Origin: Vogesella urethralis
GTDB lineage: Bacteria > Pseudomonadota > Gammaproteobacteria > Burkholderiales > Chromobacteriaceae
Assembly (NCBI RefSeq): GCF_007644045.2
Contig: NZ_VMDW02000125.1
Span: forward strand, 20,852-84,851
Length of the DNA: 64,000 nucleotides
Direction of reading: 5' to 3'
Shown here: piece after piece, positions 56,078 to 64,000 of the stretch
Layout: the number at the start of each line of letters is the position of its first letter
How positions within the stretch are numbered: the first letter of the stretch is position 1
The notes under the pieces: generated by a model
What the model was told of the DNA's origin: nothing
Database searches by the model: none
Seen by the model: the letters and a program-made list of their open reading frames with translations, nothing else
Made by a program: the position numbers and the translations under genes

Positions 56078-58246
56078 TTACTCCAGGGGGTCGACATCCA
56101 GCGACCAACGTAACTGGCGCGGCGCCTTGCGCGCCAGCGTCTCGATTTGCGGCAGCATGCTGCGCAGCCAGCCGTGCAGCATAACGCGTTGTACGGCTTC
56201 GATAGTAAGCTGCGCGCGCTCGCGCCCGGCCAACCGCGCCATCAGCGCCGGTGCCGGCCCGAACAGGCTGACGCCTTCCGGCGGCGTGCCCAGCGCCAGC
56301 ATGGCATGTTGCAGGAACAGCTCGGCGTCGGCGTAAGCCGGCGCATCGGCGCGCAGCACCACCTGGTACGCCGCCGGCGGAAAGCCGGCCTCGCGGCGCT
56401 CGGCCAGCAGGTTGGCCGCATAACCGTCAAAATCGTGCTGCTGCAGCGCCAGGTAGAGCGGATGGTCCGGCCATTGCGTCTGGATCACCACCTGCCCGGC
56501 TACGCCGGCACGGCCGGCGCGGCCCGCCACCTGCATCAGCTGGGCAAACAGCCGCTCGCCGGCACGGAAGTCGGCCGAGTACAAGGCGCCGTCGCTGCCC
56601 AGTACCACCACCAGCGACAGCGCGCCAAAATCATGCCCCTTGGCCAGCATCTGGGTACCGACCAGGATATCCACCTCGCCGGCGTGCACGCGCTGGTAAA
56701 TGCTGTCCCACGCGGCCTTGGTGCTGGTGCTGTCACGGTCGATGCGCAGGATGCGCGCCTCGGGCAGCAGCCGCTGCAACGCCGCCTCCAGCCGCTGTGT
56801 TCCCTCGCCCAGCGGCTTGATGTCGGGGTTGCCGCAGTCGGGGCACTGCACCGGAATGCGCTGTACCGCGCCGCAATGGTGGCAGCGCAGCTGGCGGGCG
56901 CTCAGGTGCAGCACCATGCGGGCACTGCAATGGCGGCAGGCGGAGGTCCAGCCGCAATCGGTGCAGGCCAGCACCGGCGCGTAGCCGCGGCGGTTGATGA
57001 ACACCAGGCTCATCTCGCGCCGGGCCAGCCGGCGCCGTAGCGCGGCCACCACCTCGGGGGCGAGGCCGTCGTCCAGGCGCTGGCGGCGCACGTCCAGCAA
57101 GCCGATCTGCGGCAGGGTGGCGCCGTCGTGGGCGCGGCTGGCCAGCACCAGCTTGCGGTAACGGCCGGCCTCGGCGTTGGCGACGGTTTCCAGGCTGGGC
57201 GTGGCACTGCCCAGCAACACCGGCACCTGCTGGCGATGGGCACGCCACACGGCCAAGTCGCGCGCGTGGTAGCGCAGGCCGTCCTGCTGTTTGAATGAGC
57301 CGTCGTGTTCCTCGTCCACAATCACCAGCCCCAGCTGCAGCAGCGGCGTGAACACCGCCAGGCGGGTGCCGATGACGATGCCGGCGCGGCCGGCTTCGGC
57401 GTCCAGCCAGCCTTGCAGGCGCTCGCCATCGGACAGACCACTGTGCAGGCAGGCGATCAGCGTGGCCGGGAAGCGGCAGGCAAAGCGGTGGATCAGCTGT
57501 GGCGTGAGGTTGATTTCGGGAATGATCACCAGCACCTGGCGGCCGGCGGCCAACACCTCGGCAATCAGCTGCAGGTAAACCTCGGTCTTGCCGCTACCGG
57601 TAATGCCGTGCAGCAGGAAAGCCGCATAGCCGCCCAGGGCGGCGGCAACCGCGGCGCGCGCCGCTTCCTGCTCCGGGTTGAGCGGCAGCGCGTCGCATAC
57701 CTGCAGCGGCGGCGCCTGCCACGGCAGCGCCACGATATCGCCACTGGCCAAGCCGTCAGCCAGATAGCGGTGCGCCTGCGCGTGCAGCTGGCGCAAGGCC
57801 TCCCGCTTTTGTGGTTGTTGCAGCGCGTGCCATAGCAGCAGTTTGACTTTGCTGCGCGGCGGCGGCGGTGCCTGCCGGCCCTGTTCGCTCAACAGGTAGC
57901 AGTGGCGATCCTGGCCGGCCACGTCGCGCGGCTCGCGTAGCGCCGTGGGCAAGGCGGTAAACAGCGCCTGCCCCGGCGGGTGCAGGTAGTAGCGGGCGGC
58001 AAACGCTACCTGCTCCAACAGTAACGGCGGCAGCGTGGGGCCCGCCAGCACCGCCAGGACGGGCTTCAGCTTGTCAGGCGCCACCTGCGGCGGCTGCTGG
58101 CTGTTGTCCACCACGCCACACAGCTCGCGTGTGCCGAACGCCACCCGTACCCGGGTGCCGTCCGGCAGCGGCTGCGGGTGCAGATAGCTGAAGGCGGTAC
58201 GCATCGGTACATCCAGCCATACGCTGATCATCTGTTGCTGCGCCAA
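56078..58246 (-). CDS. priA: Primosomal replication-restart helicase PriA
   Basis: A 722-residue 3'-5' helicase that reloads the replisome at stalled forks. The 3' DNA-binding domain (1-110) precedes Walker A GITGSGKTEVYLQ and VIVDEEHDGSFKQQDGLRYH; eight cysteines in CTDCGW ... CRHC ... CHHC ... CPDC form the two zinc sites. A TTG at 58246 is the best start: AGGAG lies exactly 5 bases upstream. The ATG at 58231 would leave the same signal 20 bases away. Earlier in-frame sequence to 58330 is not PriA-like. Confidence 0.93.
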   Translation of the reverse strand: MAQQQMISVWLDVPMRTAFSYLHPQPLPDGTRVRVAFGTRELCGVVDNSQQPPQVAPDKLKPVLAVLAGPTLPPLLLEQVAFAARYYLHPPGQALFTALPTALREPRDVAGQDRHCYLLSEQGRQAPPPPRSKVKLLLWHALQQPQKREALRQLHAQAHRYLADGLASGDIVALPWQAPPLQVCDALPLNPEQEAARAAVAAALGGYAAFLLHGITGSGKTEVYLQLIAEVLAAGRQVLVIIPEINLTPQLIHRFACRFPATLIACLHSGLSDGERLQGWLDAEAGRAGIVIGTRLAVFTPLLQLGLVIVDEEHDGSFKQQDGLRYHARDLAVWRAHRQQVPVLLGSATPSLETVANAEAGRYRKLVLASRAHDGATLPQIGLLDVRRQRLDDGLAPEVVAALRRRLARREMSLVFINRRGYAPVLACTDCGWTSACRHCSARMVLHLSARQLRCHHCGAVQRIPVQCPDCGNPDIKPLGEGTQRLEAALQRLLPEARILRIDRDSTSTKAAWDSIYQRVHAGEVDILVGTQMLAKGHDFGALSLVVVLGSDGALYSADFRAGERLFAQLMQVAGRAGRAGVAGQVVIQTQWPDHPLYLALQQHDFDGYAANLLAERREAGFPPAAYQVVLRADAPAYADAELFLQHAMLALGTPPEGVSLFGPAPALMARLAGRERAQLTIEAVQRVMLHGWLRSMLPQIETLARKAPRQLRWSLDVDPLE

Positions 58247-58603
58247 GAAGGCTCCTGTTCCGCGCCAAGCCGCGCCGTTGCTGGCTTGCCGCCATTTGTG
58301 CACATTTGCTGTGGATAACTTTGTGAACAAGCTGTCGGTTTGCGGCTGCCAAGGCCGTCAAACCGGCATTTCCATTGGATTGCACAAAAATTAATCTAAA
58401 AAATAAACCTTTTAAATTCAACGGATTATGTTTGATTCTATTTTTTTATCGCCAGCGCTTGACAGATTGCTCACAAACTTATCGAGCGTGTGAATAAGTC
58501 ATGGAACGCCTGTATGGAAAACTGTCAAGCCCCTTGCGCAAGCACCGTGTCACAAACAAAAACGGCCACCGCTGCAAGCGATGGCCGCCATGTTACCGCG
58601 TGC
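58247..58603. promoter_or_regulatory. AT-rich spacer upstream of priA with DnaA-box-like words
   Basis: 357 bp with no supported gene. A perfect DnaA box (TTATCCACA on the minus strand) lies at 58310-58318, with weaker copies at 58322-58330 (TTGTTCACA) and 58489-58497 (TTATTCACA), all in the same orientation. Between them, 58378-58450 is almost pure A/T in runs such as AAAAATTAATC. The hemE terminator is at its right end. It must also hold the priA-dacB promoter. Confidence 0.5.
58556..58587 (-). terminator. Rho-independent terminator of hemE
   Basis: CGGCCA-x-CGC pairs with GCG-x-TGGCCG around TGCAA; the A-rich plus-strand stretch ACAAACAAAAA provides the U-tract. It begins 17 bases after the hemE stop. 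Confidence 0.85.
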
Positions 58604-59668
58604 TCAGGCAGCGTGATATTGGCGCGACAGACGGTGCACCGCCTCGACCAGGGCGCCGGCGTGCGCCGGGTCGGCAAATTGCGAAATGCCGTGGCCCAGG
58701 TTGAACACGTGGCCGCTGCCGTGGCCGTAGGCGGCCAGAATGCGGCCGGCTTCCGCCTCGATCGACGCCGGGCTGCCGAACAGCGCGTTGGGGTCGAAGT
58801 TACCCTGTAGCGCCACCTGCTGGCCGACGCGGGCACGCGCCAGGCCGATGTCAGTGGTCCAGTCCAGACCCACGCAATCGGCACCGATGGCAGCGATGTC
58901 TTCCAGCCACTGGCCACCGCCCTTGGTGAACACGATCACCGGCACGCGACGGCCGTCCACCTCGCGGGTGAGGCCGGCCACGATCTGCTGCATATAAGCC
59001 AGCGAGAACTCGCGGTAAGCGGCATGGCTAAGCGCCCCGCCCCAGGTATCGAAAATCTGCACTGCCTGGGCGCCGGCAGCGATCTGCGCATTCAGGTAGG
59101 CGGTTACCGATTGGGCGGTGATCTGCAGGATGCGGTGCAGCAGCTCGGGACGGGCGTACAGCATGGCTTTGACGTGGCGGAAATCAGCCGAGCCACCGCC
59201 TTCGATCATGTAGCAGGCCAGCGTGAACGGGCTGCCGGAAAAACCGATCAGCGGCACGCGGCCATCCAGCGCGCGGCGGATGCTGCTGACGGCGTCAAAC
59301 ACGTACTGCAGTTTTTCCAGCGGCGCCACCTGCAACGCCTGGATGGCGGCTTCGTCACGCAGCGTGCGTTCGAACTTGGGGCCTTCGCCTTCGGCAAAGT
59401 ACAGCCCCAGGCCCATGGCGTCGGGTACGGTCAGGATGTCGGAAAACAGGATGGCCGCGTCCAGCGGGAAACGCTCCAGCGGCTGCAGCGTGACTTCGGT
59501 GGCGTAATCCGGGCTGGTACACAGGCCCATGAAGCTGCCCGCCTTGGCGCGCGTGGCGCGGTATTCCGGCAGGTAGCGGCCAGCCTGGCGCATCATCCAG
59601 ATCGGGGTGTAGTCAACCGGCTGCTTCAGCAGCGCGCGCAGGAAGGTGTCGTTCTTGAGCTGTGTCAT
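58604..59668 (-). CDS. hemE: Uroporphyrinogen decarboxylase
   Basis: A 354-residue haem-pathway enzyme that decarboxylates the four acetate side chains of uroporphyrinogen III. The signature [21 protein letters not shown] is at the N-terminus, with the conserved catalytic Asp in [19 protein letters not shown] and [18 protein letters not shown]. It is monocistronic, with its own terminator, and 210 bp of spacer separate it from the divergent mscS. Confidence 0.96.
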   Translation of the reverse strand: MTQLKNDTFLRALLKQPVDYTPIWMMRQAGRYLPEYRATRAKAGSFMGLCTSPDYATEVTLQPLERFPLDAAILFSDILTVPDAMGLGLYFAEGEGPKFERTLRDEAAIQALQVAPLEKLQYVFDAVSSIRRALDGRVPLIGFSGSPFTLACYMIEGGGSADFRHVKAMLYARPELLHRILQITAQSVTAYLNAQIAAGAQAVQIFDTWGGALSHAAYREFSLAYMQQIVAGLTREVDGRRVPVIVFTKGGGQWLEDIAAIGADCVGLDWTTDIGLARARVGQQVALQGNFDPNALFGSPASIEAEAGRILAAYGHGSGHVFNLGHGISQFADPAHAGALVEAVHRLSRQYHAA

Positions 59669-59691
59669 GTCGGCGTCAATGGGTTTGCTAA

Positions 59692-59700
59692 GTTGGCCGC
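59692..59700 (-). repeat. Copy of the dispersed 9-mer upstream of hemE
   Basis: GCGGCCAAC on the minus strand, 24 bases before the hemE start, in the hemE/mscS spacer. Confidence 0.6.
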
Positions 59701-59878
59701 ATTATAACGCGACCGCTCCTTGCCGTGCTTTGACATAAGTCGCCCCGCTGTGGGCAAAAAGCCGGCGCGGTAACGGGTGTGATTTATTGCCATTGTTAAT
59801 CCGCTTGTGAGCCCCGGACCCGTGTGCTTAACTGGAACAGCTGTAAATCCTGTCAAATAGACTTTAAAGGAGTAGCAC

Positions 59879-60286
59879 ATGAATCAGAGCGACATTTCGC
59901 AGTGGCAACAGATCCTTGGCACCTACGCACTCGACGTAGGGGGCAAGCTGCTGGCTGCCATCCTGTTCTGGGTACTGGGCCGCTGGCTGATCGGCGTGGT
60001 CGGTAACCTGGTACAGCGTGCACTGGCCCGCCAGCACGTTGACGCAACCATCATGCGTTACCTGGGCACCGTCATCAACGTGACCCTCAACATCATGCTG
60101 GTAGTGGGCATTCTGGGCTACTTCGGTATCCAGACCACCACCTTTGCCGCGCTGTTTGCCGCTGCTGGCGTGGCCATCGGCATGGCATGGTCCGGCCTGC
60201 TGTCCAACTTTGCCGCCGGCGTGTTCCTGATCGTGCTGCGCCCGCTAGAAAAATGCCACGCTACTTACATACTAATTGCAAAGTAA
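59879..60286 (+). pseudogene. MscS-family mechanosensitive channel, truncated by an insertion
   Basis: The first 122 residues are a normal small MscS: N-terminal segment, helices TM1-TM3, and TM3 with FAALFAAAGVAIGMAWSGLLSN and FAAGVFLIVLRP. Full-length small MscS is about 280 residues and continues FKVGDF or similar. Here it switches to LEKCHATYILIAK and a stop. AAAGGAG precedes the start. The junction is close to 60,244, right after CGCCCG, where the base composition drops. The pore helices remain but the soluble cage is lost, so no working channel is expected. Confidence 0.9.
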
Positions 60287-60397
60287 CTATATTACATAGG
60301 CCTCTAAGATAAGTATTTATCAGAATAGGCCATACTTATTATACTTTTATCTTCATGCAATTTTACTGTGAGCTCTTCACTATGATGCTTTGGCACT

Positions 60398-61858
60398 CTA
60401 CCCATGGCACTTCTTGTACTTCTTGCCTGAGCCGCAAGGGCAAGGATCATTGCGGCCAACTTTGCCAGGCGTTGCCCGCGTGCCAGTTCGCTGTGGTGGT
60501 ACAAACTGCGTCACCCTATCGTTGAATTGCCGCATCTCGGACGTGCCGAAGAAGTTCCATCCCCTGTTCTGCTCTTCATAGTGGGTACGCATTTCGTCGG
60601 TCCACACCTCACAAGGCATGAGAATGAAGTCTTCAGCAACCGTTCCGTCCGAGAATTTAGGTGCGTCGATGCCGATCCCGATAACCTTCACGAGGTATGG
60701 AAACTTGTTCTTCGCTGCGCCACATGCGATCTCAAGAAGTGTCTGTCGCTTCTCGCGGTAGTCGGGTTCGGCGCGGAGCGCATCCGATACACGCAATTGC
60801 AGCAAGACGTAGGCGACATTTGGCTCGAACGAGGGCAGGAAGGTGACCTGCCTAGAAAACTGCCCGGCGTCGGGGAAGCGCTCGACGGCGGAAAGCATCT
60901 TCTCGGCAAGCCCCCTTCGCATAAAGCGCGGCTCTTTGACCATCTCGTAGATTGCGCTTTCGCCCCGTAGGATGTCGGAGTTACCACCGAGCGTGCCGTC
61001 CAGACTGTTCTGGGACGTGCGCTGAATCAGCTCGTCCCAGAAGTACGAGATGCGGTCTACATTCTTAGTATTCTTGTACAGATCGGTCTGCACAAAGTCG
61101 TGCCACTCTCCCTCACCGATCATGACTCCGTTGAAGCTGCCCTTCTTCGGCCCAATCACGTGGCGCTTCGTCGTGGCGTCGTAGTTCAGAAGGTAGTGGC
61201 CGAGAAGGTCCTCCTCACCGCAATAGCTCAGGTAATCGAACGCGGAGGCGGCCCGGACCTTCTCGTTAAGATACGCCGCGAAGTCAGTCACCGTGTCCAG
61301 CTCTCGCAGCAAGATGGGCATGTTATGGCTGTCAAGGATGTGAACCGGTTTCCGTTTGTCGATCTCGAGATGGAATGGCTCAGTAGGGCCCCCATCAGTC
61401 TCCGTGTAGGTGATCGCCAGGCTGCCATAGATATTCTGCTGCGAAGCCCGCTCGCAGGCCTCCTTGGCTCCATGGGCAACGATGATCTTGTGGATAACCA
61501 CTGCGTCTCTGTCAAATACGAAGGGGAATGGCTTAGCGCCCTTCGCATCGAGAAAGATCGGCCTGCCGCTGCGGATGTAGCGCTCGGCTCCGTGTGCGGT
61601 CTTGATCTGGCGGTCGATGACGTTGCGCTTCCAACGGTCCCACAAGACCTTCGGATCCTTGTCAGGGTCTTCCGACAGTTCGTTCTCGCGGTCGAAAAAG
61701 ATGAAGACGTGGTTGCCCAAAACAGCCAGCAGGTCGCACAGCTCGTGCCCATCGTCCTTATGCGGGTTTGGGTAGCTCCAGAGTTTCAGGAAGGACTTCT
61801 CGCAGAACTCCGCCAGCATCCTCTCCGTCACAGTGACTCCACTCGATTTTTCTGTCAT
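60398..61858 (-). CDS. Putative SEC-C zinc-motif protein, possibly nuclease-related
   Basis: A 486-residue protein ending in a SEC-C zinc-binding tail, [19 protein letters not shown] (C-x-C-x8-C-H). The N-terminus has Glu17, then [11 protein letters not shown] (Glu39, Asp42) and FIFFDRE (Asp56), an arrangement that recalls PD-(D/E)XK nucleases, although I cannot identify a complete active site. The middle has no domain I recognise. The ATG at 61858 overlaps the upstream gene stop (ATGA), so the two are coupled. Lower GC than the backbone. A defence or mobile-element role is possible but unproven. Confidence 0.72.
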   Translation of the reverse strand: MTEKSSGVTVTERMLAEFCEKSFLKLWSYPNPHKDDGHELCDLLAVLGNHVFIFFDRENELSEDPDKDPKVLWDRWKRNVIDRQIKTAHGAERYIRSGRPIFLDAKGAKPFPFVFDRDAVVIHKIIVAHGAKEACERASQQNIYGSLAITYTETDGGPTEPFHLEIDKRKPVHILDSHNMPILLRELDTVTDFAAYLNEKVRAASAFDYLSYCGEEDLLGHYLLNYDATTKRHVIGPKKGSFNGVMIGEGEWHDFVQTDLYKNTKNVDRISYFWDELIQRTSQNSLDGTLGGNSDILRGESAIYEMVKEPRFMRRGLAEKMLSAVERFPDAGQFSRQVTFLPSFEPNVAYVLLQLRVSDALRAEPDYREKRQTLLEIACGAAKNKFPYLVKVIGIGIDAPKFSDGTVAEDFILMPCEVWTDEMRTHYEEQNRGWNFFGTSEMRQFNDRVTQFVPPQRTGTRATPGKVGRNDPCPCGSGKKYKKCHG

Positions 61859-62250
61859 TGAAGCGTAGCTCCTATGGAGTTGGCTACCTCGCGCATTGCC
61901 TCGACGACCTCTTGCAGGAAAGCGTTACGGTCCGGTGAAGGGGTCACTTCAGGAATTGGGGCCGCGCGGTCATAGATTTGGCCTGCAATCAGTTCCGCGC
62001 GGCGGAAGGTCGAGCGAGGTCCTGATTCGTCAAACGCGATGCGCCACTCCGCCAGACGCTCGGTGCGCACGCGGCGCGGCGCAAGTGTTACGAGTCTGCG
62101 GCTCAGTTCTTCGGCAATCGCGTCATATAGATGCTGTTTGTCGTCGTCACTGGGCTCCGGTTCAGACCACGAGACCGGGTTCTGGAGGAGAACGTAAAGG
62201 CGATGCTGGAGCTGCTGTTTGAGGTCGGCTAGCCGCGTGCTGCCATAGGG
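61855..62250 (-). pseudogene. Small gene between XRE regulator and SEC-C gene, 5' end out of frame
   Basis: The reading frame stays open from 62250 to the TGA at 61855 (about 131 codons) with natural-looking protein, RLADLKQQLQHRLYVLLQ, then AFDESGPRSTFRRAELIAGQ and a C-terminal helix. No ATG, GTG or TTG exists in that frame before a GTG at 62070, which would give 71 residues. An ATG at 62246, directly after the XRE stop, is one frame out and meets TAG after five codons; one extra base near 62235 would join it to the long frame. It therefore looks frameshifted, or starts at the internal GTG. No family recognised. Confidence 0.6.
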
Positions 62251-62254
62251 TTAA

Positions 62255-62461
62255 CTATGGCAGCAATTCTCGTACGTCACACTGCAGCACATTGGCGAGC
62301 AGGTACACCTTTTCCAAGGTCACACTGGTTTCTCCCCGTTCGATCCGCCCAACATAGCTCCGGTCCATCCCGGCCAACAGGGCGAGATCATCCTGCGAAA
62401 TCTTCATTTCCTTGCGCTTGCGTCTGAGATTGTTCCCGAACAGGACAGCGATGTCAGTCAT
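62255..62461 (-). CDS. XRE-family helix-turn-helix regulator
   Basis: A 68-residue single-domain Cro/C1-type protein: RRKRKEMKISQDDLALLAGM, then DRSYVGRIERGETSVTLEKV and NVLQCDVRELLP. Such compact regulators control restriction-modification, toxin-antitoxin or other accessory operons (C-protein-like). It leads the leftward XRE, small gene, SEC-C unit. Two inverted repeats, 62463-62485 and the perfect palindrome at 62515-62528, lie immediately upstream and are likely operators. Confidence 0.88.
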   Translation of the reverse strand: MTDIAVLFGNNLRRKRKEMKISQDDLALLAGMDRSYVGRIERGETSVTLEKVYLLANVLQCDVRELLP

Positions 62462-62462
62462 G

Positions 62463-62485
62463 TCTCGTCTCTCTTAAAGACGAGA
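62463..62485. promoter_or_regulatory. Inverted repeat next to the XRE start, candidate operator
   Basis: TCTCGTC-N9-GACGAGA, 2 bases before the XRE ATG. Confidence 0.5.
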
Positions 62486-62514
62486 ACTATCCTCAGTTGC
62501 CCCTCGCAAAACCA

Positions 62515-62528
62515 CGGATTATAATCCG
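62515..62528. promoter_or_regulatory. Perfect palindrome CGGATTATAATCCG in the divergent promoter region
   Basis: A 14-bp perfect palindrome containing TATAAT, between the leftward XRE gene and the rightward helicase-module gene. Binding here could control both directions. Confidence 0.5.
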
Positions 62529-62601
62529 CATTTTTCTTGTATCTGCCTCGCCGCGACCGCCTCTCTTCCTCCATTCATCCCTTCAAGGATGATGTTTGCA
62601 C

Positions 62602-63168
62602 ATGCGCAAGTTGAAAATACCCCAAAGGCTTTACGACGCATTGGTTATCCAAGCGATGGATCACTTCACCATCCTTGAACTACGCGAAGCTTGCTTTGTG
62701 CATGCCAACAGCAATGTTCGCGCTAGCCGTATCAAGGCCTACAAAACCGCATACCGCCAAATCGAAAGGCTGGTCAGCAAGGGGCTCCTTGCCAAGATCA
62801 AGCCCGAACTGGGGGCCGTACGCTATGAGAAGACAGAAGCATTCCACGACACCGAGTTTGCGATTCGCAAGGCGCCCACTGCTACCCCTCGTAACCTCAG
62901 TGAAGTGACGGTGCATGGAGGGAATGACGGCGCCTCGCAAGCGATGGGAGAAAGGCTGCGCGCATTAGCACGGAGCTACCAGGTGGATCTGCTTACCTGT
63001 ATTGGCGAATCTGAAGAGTACATCCGGCTGTACAGTGACTTTCCTGAACTCAAAGCCCAGCTTGAACCGCAATACCATGCGGCACGGGAACGTAGCTCCA
63101 AACTGCTGGGGAAAATCAAAGCGCTGGACACGGTACTGGCACAACTACCGCACCTAGCCAACCAATGA
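62602..63168 (+). CDS. Hypothetical protein, partner of a DEAD/DEAH helicase
   Basis: A 188-residue soluble protein of no family I can name. The N-terminal half is a winged-helix-like region (FTILELREACFVHANSNVRA, RIKAYKTAYRQIERLVSKGL), which suggests DNA binding; the C-terminal half (100-188) is a coiled helical segment. The start is the ATG at 62602 or a TTG at 62596, which has AGGA 6 bases upstream and may be the true start. It overlaps the helicase gene by four bases (ATGA), so the two were one operon and probably act together. Confidence 0.75.
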   Translation: MRKLKIPQRLYDALVIQAMDHFTILELREACFVHANSNVRASRIKAYKTAYRQIERLVSKGLLAKIKPELGAVRYEKTEAFHDTEFAIRKAPTATPRNLSEVTVHGGNDGASQAMGERLRALARSYQVDLLTCIGESEEYIRLYSDFPELKAQLEPQYHAARERSSKLLGKIKALDTVLAQLPHLANQ

Positions 63169-63539
63169 AGCTGCGTCGCTGGCAAGACGAATGCCTCAAC
63201 CTAGCCCTCAGCCACTACACCCAATATCGACACTTCCTGTGTCTCGCCACACCGGGAGCGGGTAAAACCGTTTTTGCCGCCGAGTTGGCTCGCCGGATGA
63301 AAGCCAGCCATCAGATCGACCTTGTGTTGTGTTTCTCCCCTTCAGTGGCCGTTGCTGCAGGATTACGCCAAGCGATGGAAGAACGGCTAGGCCGTCGTCT
63401 TGATGGTGCGCTAGGCGCGGTTGGAGGCTCCTACACCTACCAGAACCTCATGTTTTTCAAATCAGAGTTCTGGTCAATGCTGGAGCACCATCGCGTCCTA
63501 GTGATTTTTGACGAGACGACGTCCCCCCATTTTCAGTAG
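63165..63539 (+). pseudogene. Superfamily 2 (DEAD/DEAH) helicase, truncated by an IS3 element
   Basis: The first 118 codons carry a Q-motif-like LRRWQDECLNLAL, Walker A ATPGAGKTVFAAELA and motif II start LVIFDE. Homologues continue with Ile-His-His and several hundred residues more. Here the frame runs into IS sequence (TTSPHFQ, stop). The break is near 63518-63524. With only motif I and part of motif II left, the product is inactive. Its intact partner gene overlaps its start. Confidence 0.82.
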
Positions 63540-63928
63540 CACTGAGCATTAGAGTCCGAGGCTAATTTACCTGATTTCTCAGCGAGTGATTTGGCGTAGG
63601 CCGCCGGCGTCAAACCACCCAGGGCTTTCTTGGGCCTTTCGTTGTTGTATTCCTTCCGCCAAGCTTCGATGACGACCTGGGCATGGCGCAGGCTGGTGAA
63701 CCAGTGTTCGTTCAGGCACTCATCCCGGAAGCGCCCGTTAAACGATTCGATGTAGGCGTTCTGATTGGGTTTGCCCGGCTCGATGAGGAAGAGCTGAACG
63801 CCACGAGCATGCGCCCAGCTGAGCATGGCGCGGCTGCAGAACTCCTTGCCGTTATCTGTCCTGATCGCCTTGGGCAAGCCGCGTGTTGTCGCCAACTGGT
63901 CGAGAACGCGCGTCAGATGCAGCCCGGG
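63519..63928 (-). mobile_element. IS3-family element, right part only, interrupted by IS256-type DNA
   Basis: Starts with a C-rich end (TCCCCCC at about 63525) inside the helicase gene and continues to about 63928, where IS256-type sequence begins. Contains the 3' part of orfB. The other end, and so any target duplication, is outside the window or beyond the nested IS. Confidence 0.75.
63533..63925 (-). pseudogene. IS3-family transposase OrfB, C-terminal fragment
   Basis: DDE transposase 3' part: [15 protein letters not shown] (second catalytic Asp), [23 protein letters not shown] ([14 protein letters not shown], catalytic Glu) and [19 protein letters not shown]. The reading frame continues upstream as [15 protein letters not shown] until about 63926, where it stops matching OrfB because another IS begins. 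The catalytic core is therefore incomplete. Confidence 0.88.
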
Positions 63929-64000
63929 GCTGTCCGAATTTTTGTGTAAACAGGGTTTAGGTTACGCCTGTGGAATACGTTCCTCGAATTGAATGGTAAA
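63926..64000 (+). mobile_element. IS256-family element, left end only
   Basis: Begins with GGGGCTGTCCGAATTTTTGT followed by GTAAACAG, the form of an IS256-type terminal repeat. Only about 75 bases are in the window, so the transposase is not seen. Its insertion splits the IS3 orfB. Confidence 0.6.

Larger units (their letters stand above)
60244..64000. mobile_element. Accessory island inserted in mscS (right end outside the window)
   Basis: From about 60,244 GC content falls, gene order leaves the conserved background and all genes are accessory: a SEC-C protein, an XRE regulator, a small frameshifted gene, a two-gene helicase module and two nested IS elements. The left junction lies inside mscS. 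The sequence following it is AT-rich and shows no tRNA, integrase or recognisable att core. The missing half of mscS should reappear at the right end. Confidence 0.75.

Noticed and set aside
58247..58603. Chromosomal origin of replication
   Set aside because: No dnaA, dnaN, gyrB, rpmH or gidA/mnmG nearby, and only one perfect DnaA box.
58501..58704. Plus-strand gene with TTGACA upstream of the hemE end
   Set aside because: The product is Arg/Pro-rich with no family features and overlaps the hemE terminator and 3' end; composition suggests a shadow frame.
60244..60400. Phage-type att site at the island edge
   Set aside because: No tRNA, integrase or short direct repeat is visible, and the right end is not in the window.

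Overview
The window looks like about 60 kb of core chromosome from a GC-rich betaproteobacterium of the order Neisseriales, most likely the Chromobacteriaceae (Vogesella, Chromobacterium or a relative). This placement is an inference from gene families and order (rpsT/murJ divergence, grxC-secB-gpsA, hom-thrC, the ubiE-ubiJ-ubiB run, AccBC-PrmA). No 16S rRNA or other decisive marker is present. The last 4 kb (from about 60,244) are clearly accessory DNA.

Layout. 1-4,600: rpsT (cut by the window edge), the lipid II flippase murJ, queF and ettA. 4,588-5,470: a secreted protein made almost wholly of 11-residue repeats, with a long AT-rich upstream region. 5,469-12,926: a DODA-type dioxygenase divergent from a LysR regulator, then a complete peptide-type ABC importer. 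12,927-16,508: a structured intergenic element, a 42-residue membrane protein with an FNR-like box, and a bd-type oxidase (cydAB) led by its own GbsR/MarR-type regulator. 16,688-28,358: a GGDEF protein, mutS, aceK, rluE and two unrelated isocitrate dehydrogenases. 28,359-34,100: a second copy of the structured intergenic element, a LysR/MFS pair, a cold-shock gene and clpSA. 34,111-40,851: hom-lipoprotein-thrC, alaA, a Mth938-domain gene with glpM, and ndh. 40,964-46,800: a long leftward run with queA, ubiE, ubiJ and ubiB interleaved with envelope genes. 47,089-52,320: aroQ, accB, accC, prmA, a zinc-ribbon protein and a Tpx-fold protein that has lost its catalytic cysteines. 52,384-59,668: gpsA, secB, grxC, dacB, priA, hemE. 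59,879-64,000: an mscS gene broken by an insertion, a SEC-C/XRE module, a two-gene helicase module broken by an IS3 element, itself broken by an IS256-type element.

Themes. Envelope growth (murJ, dacB, vanY-like, OmpA-like lipoprotein), ubiquinone synthesis and low-oxygen respiration (ubiE/J/B, ndh, cydAB with FNR-like boxes), the isocitrate branch point (aceK, Icd and a monomeric Idh), fatty-acid and phospholipid precursors (accBC, gpsA) and queuosine synthesis (queF, queA).

The strongest undescribed signals are not genes. (1) The 9-mer GCGGCCAAC occurs 49 times on the two strands, about once per 1.3 kb, twice as a perfect head-to-head palindrome. Its density and layout are those of a DNA-uptake-type signal. 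(2) Two roughly 200-bp intergenic elements share one four-hairpin architecture while their stem sequences differ by compensating changes. (3) The 11-mer-repeat secreted protein beside a DODA-type dioxygenase is the most unusual gene.
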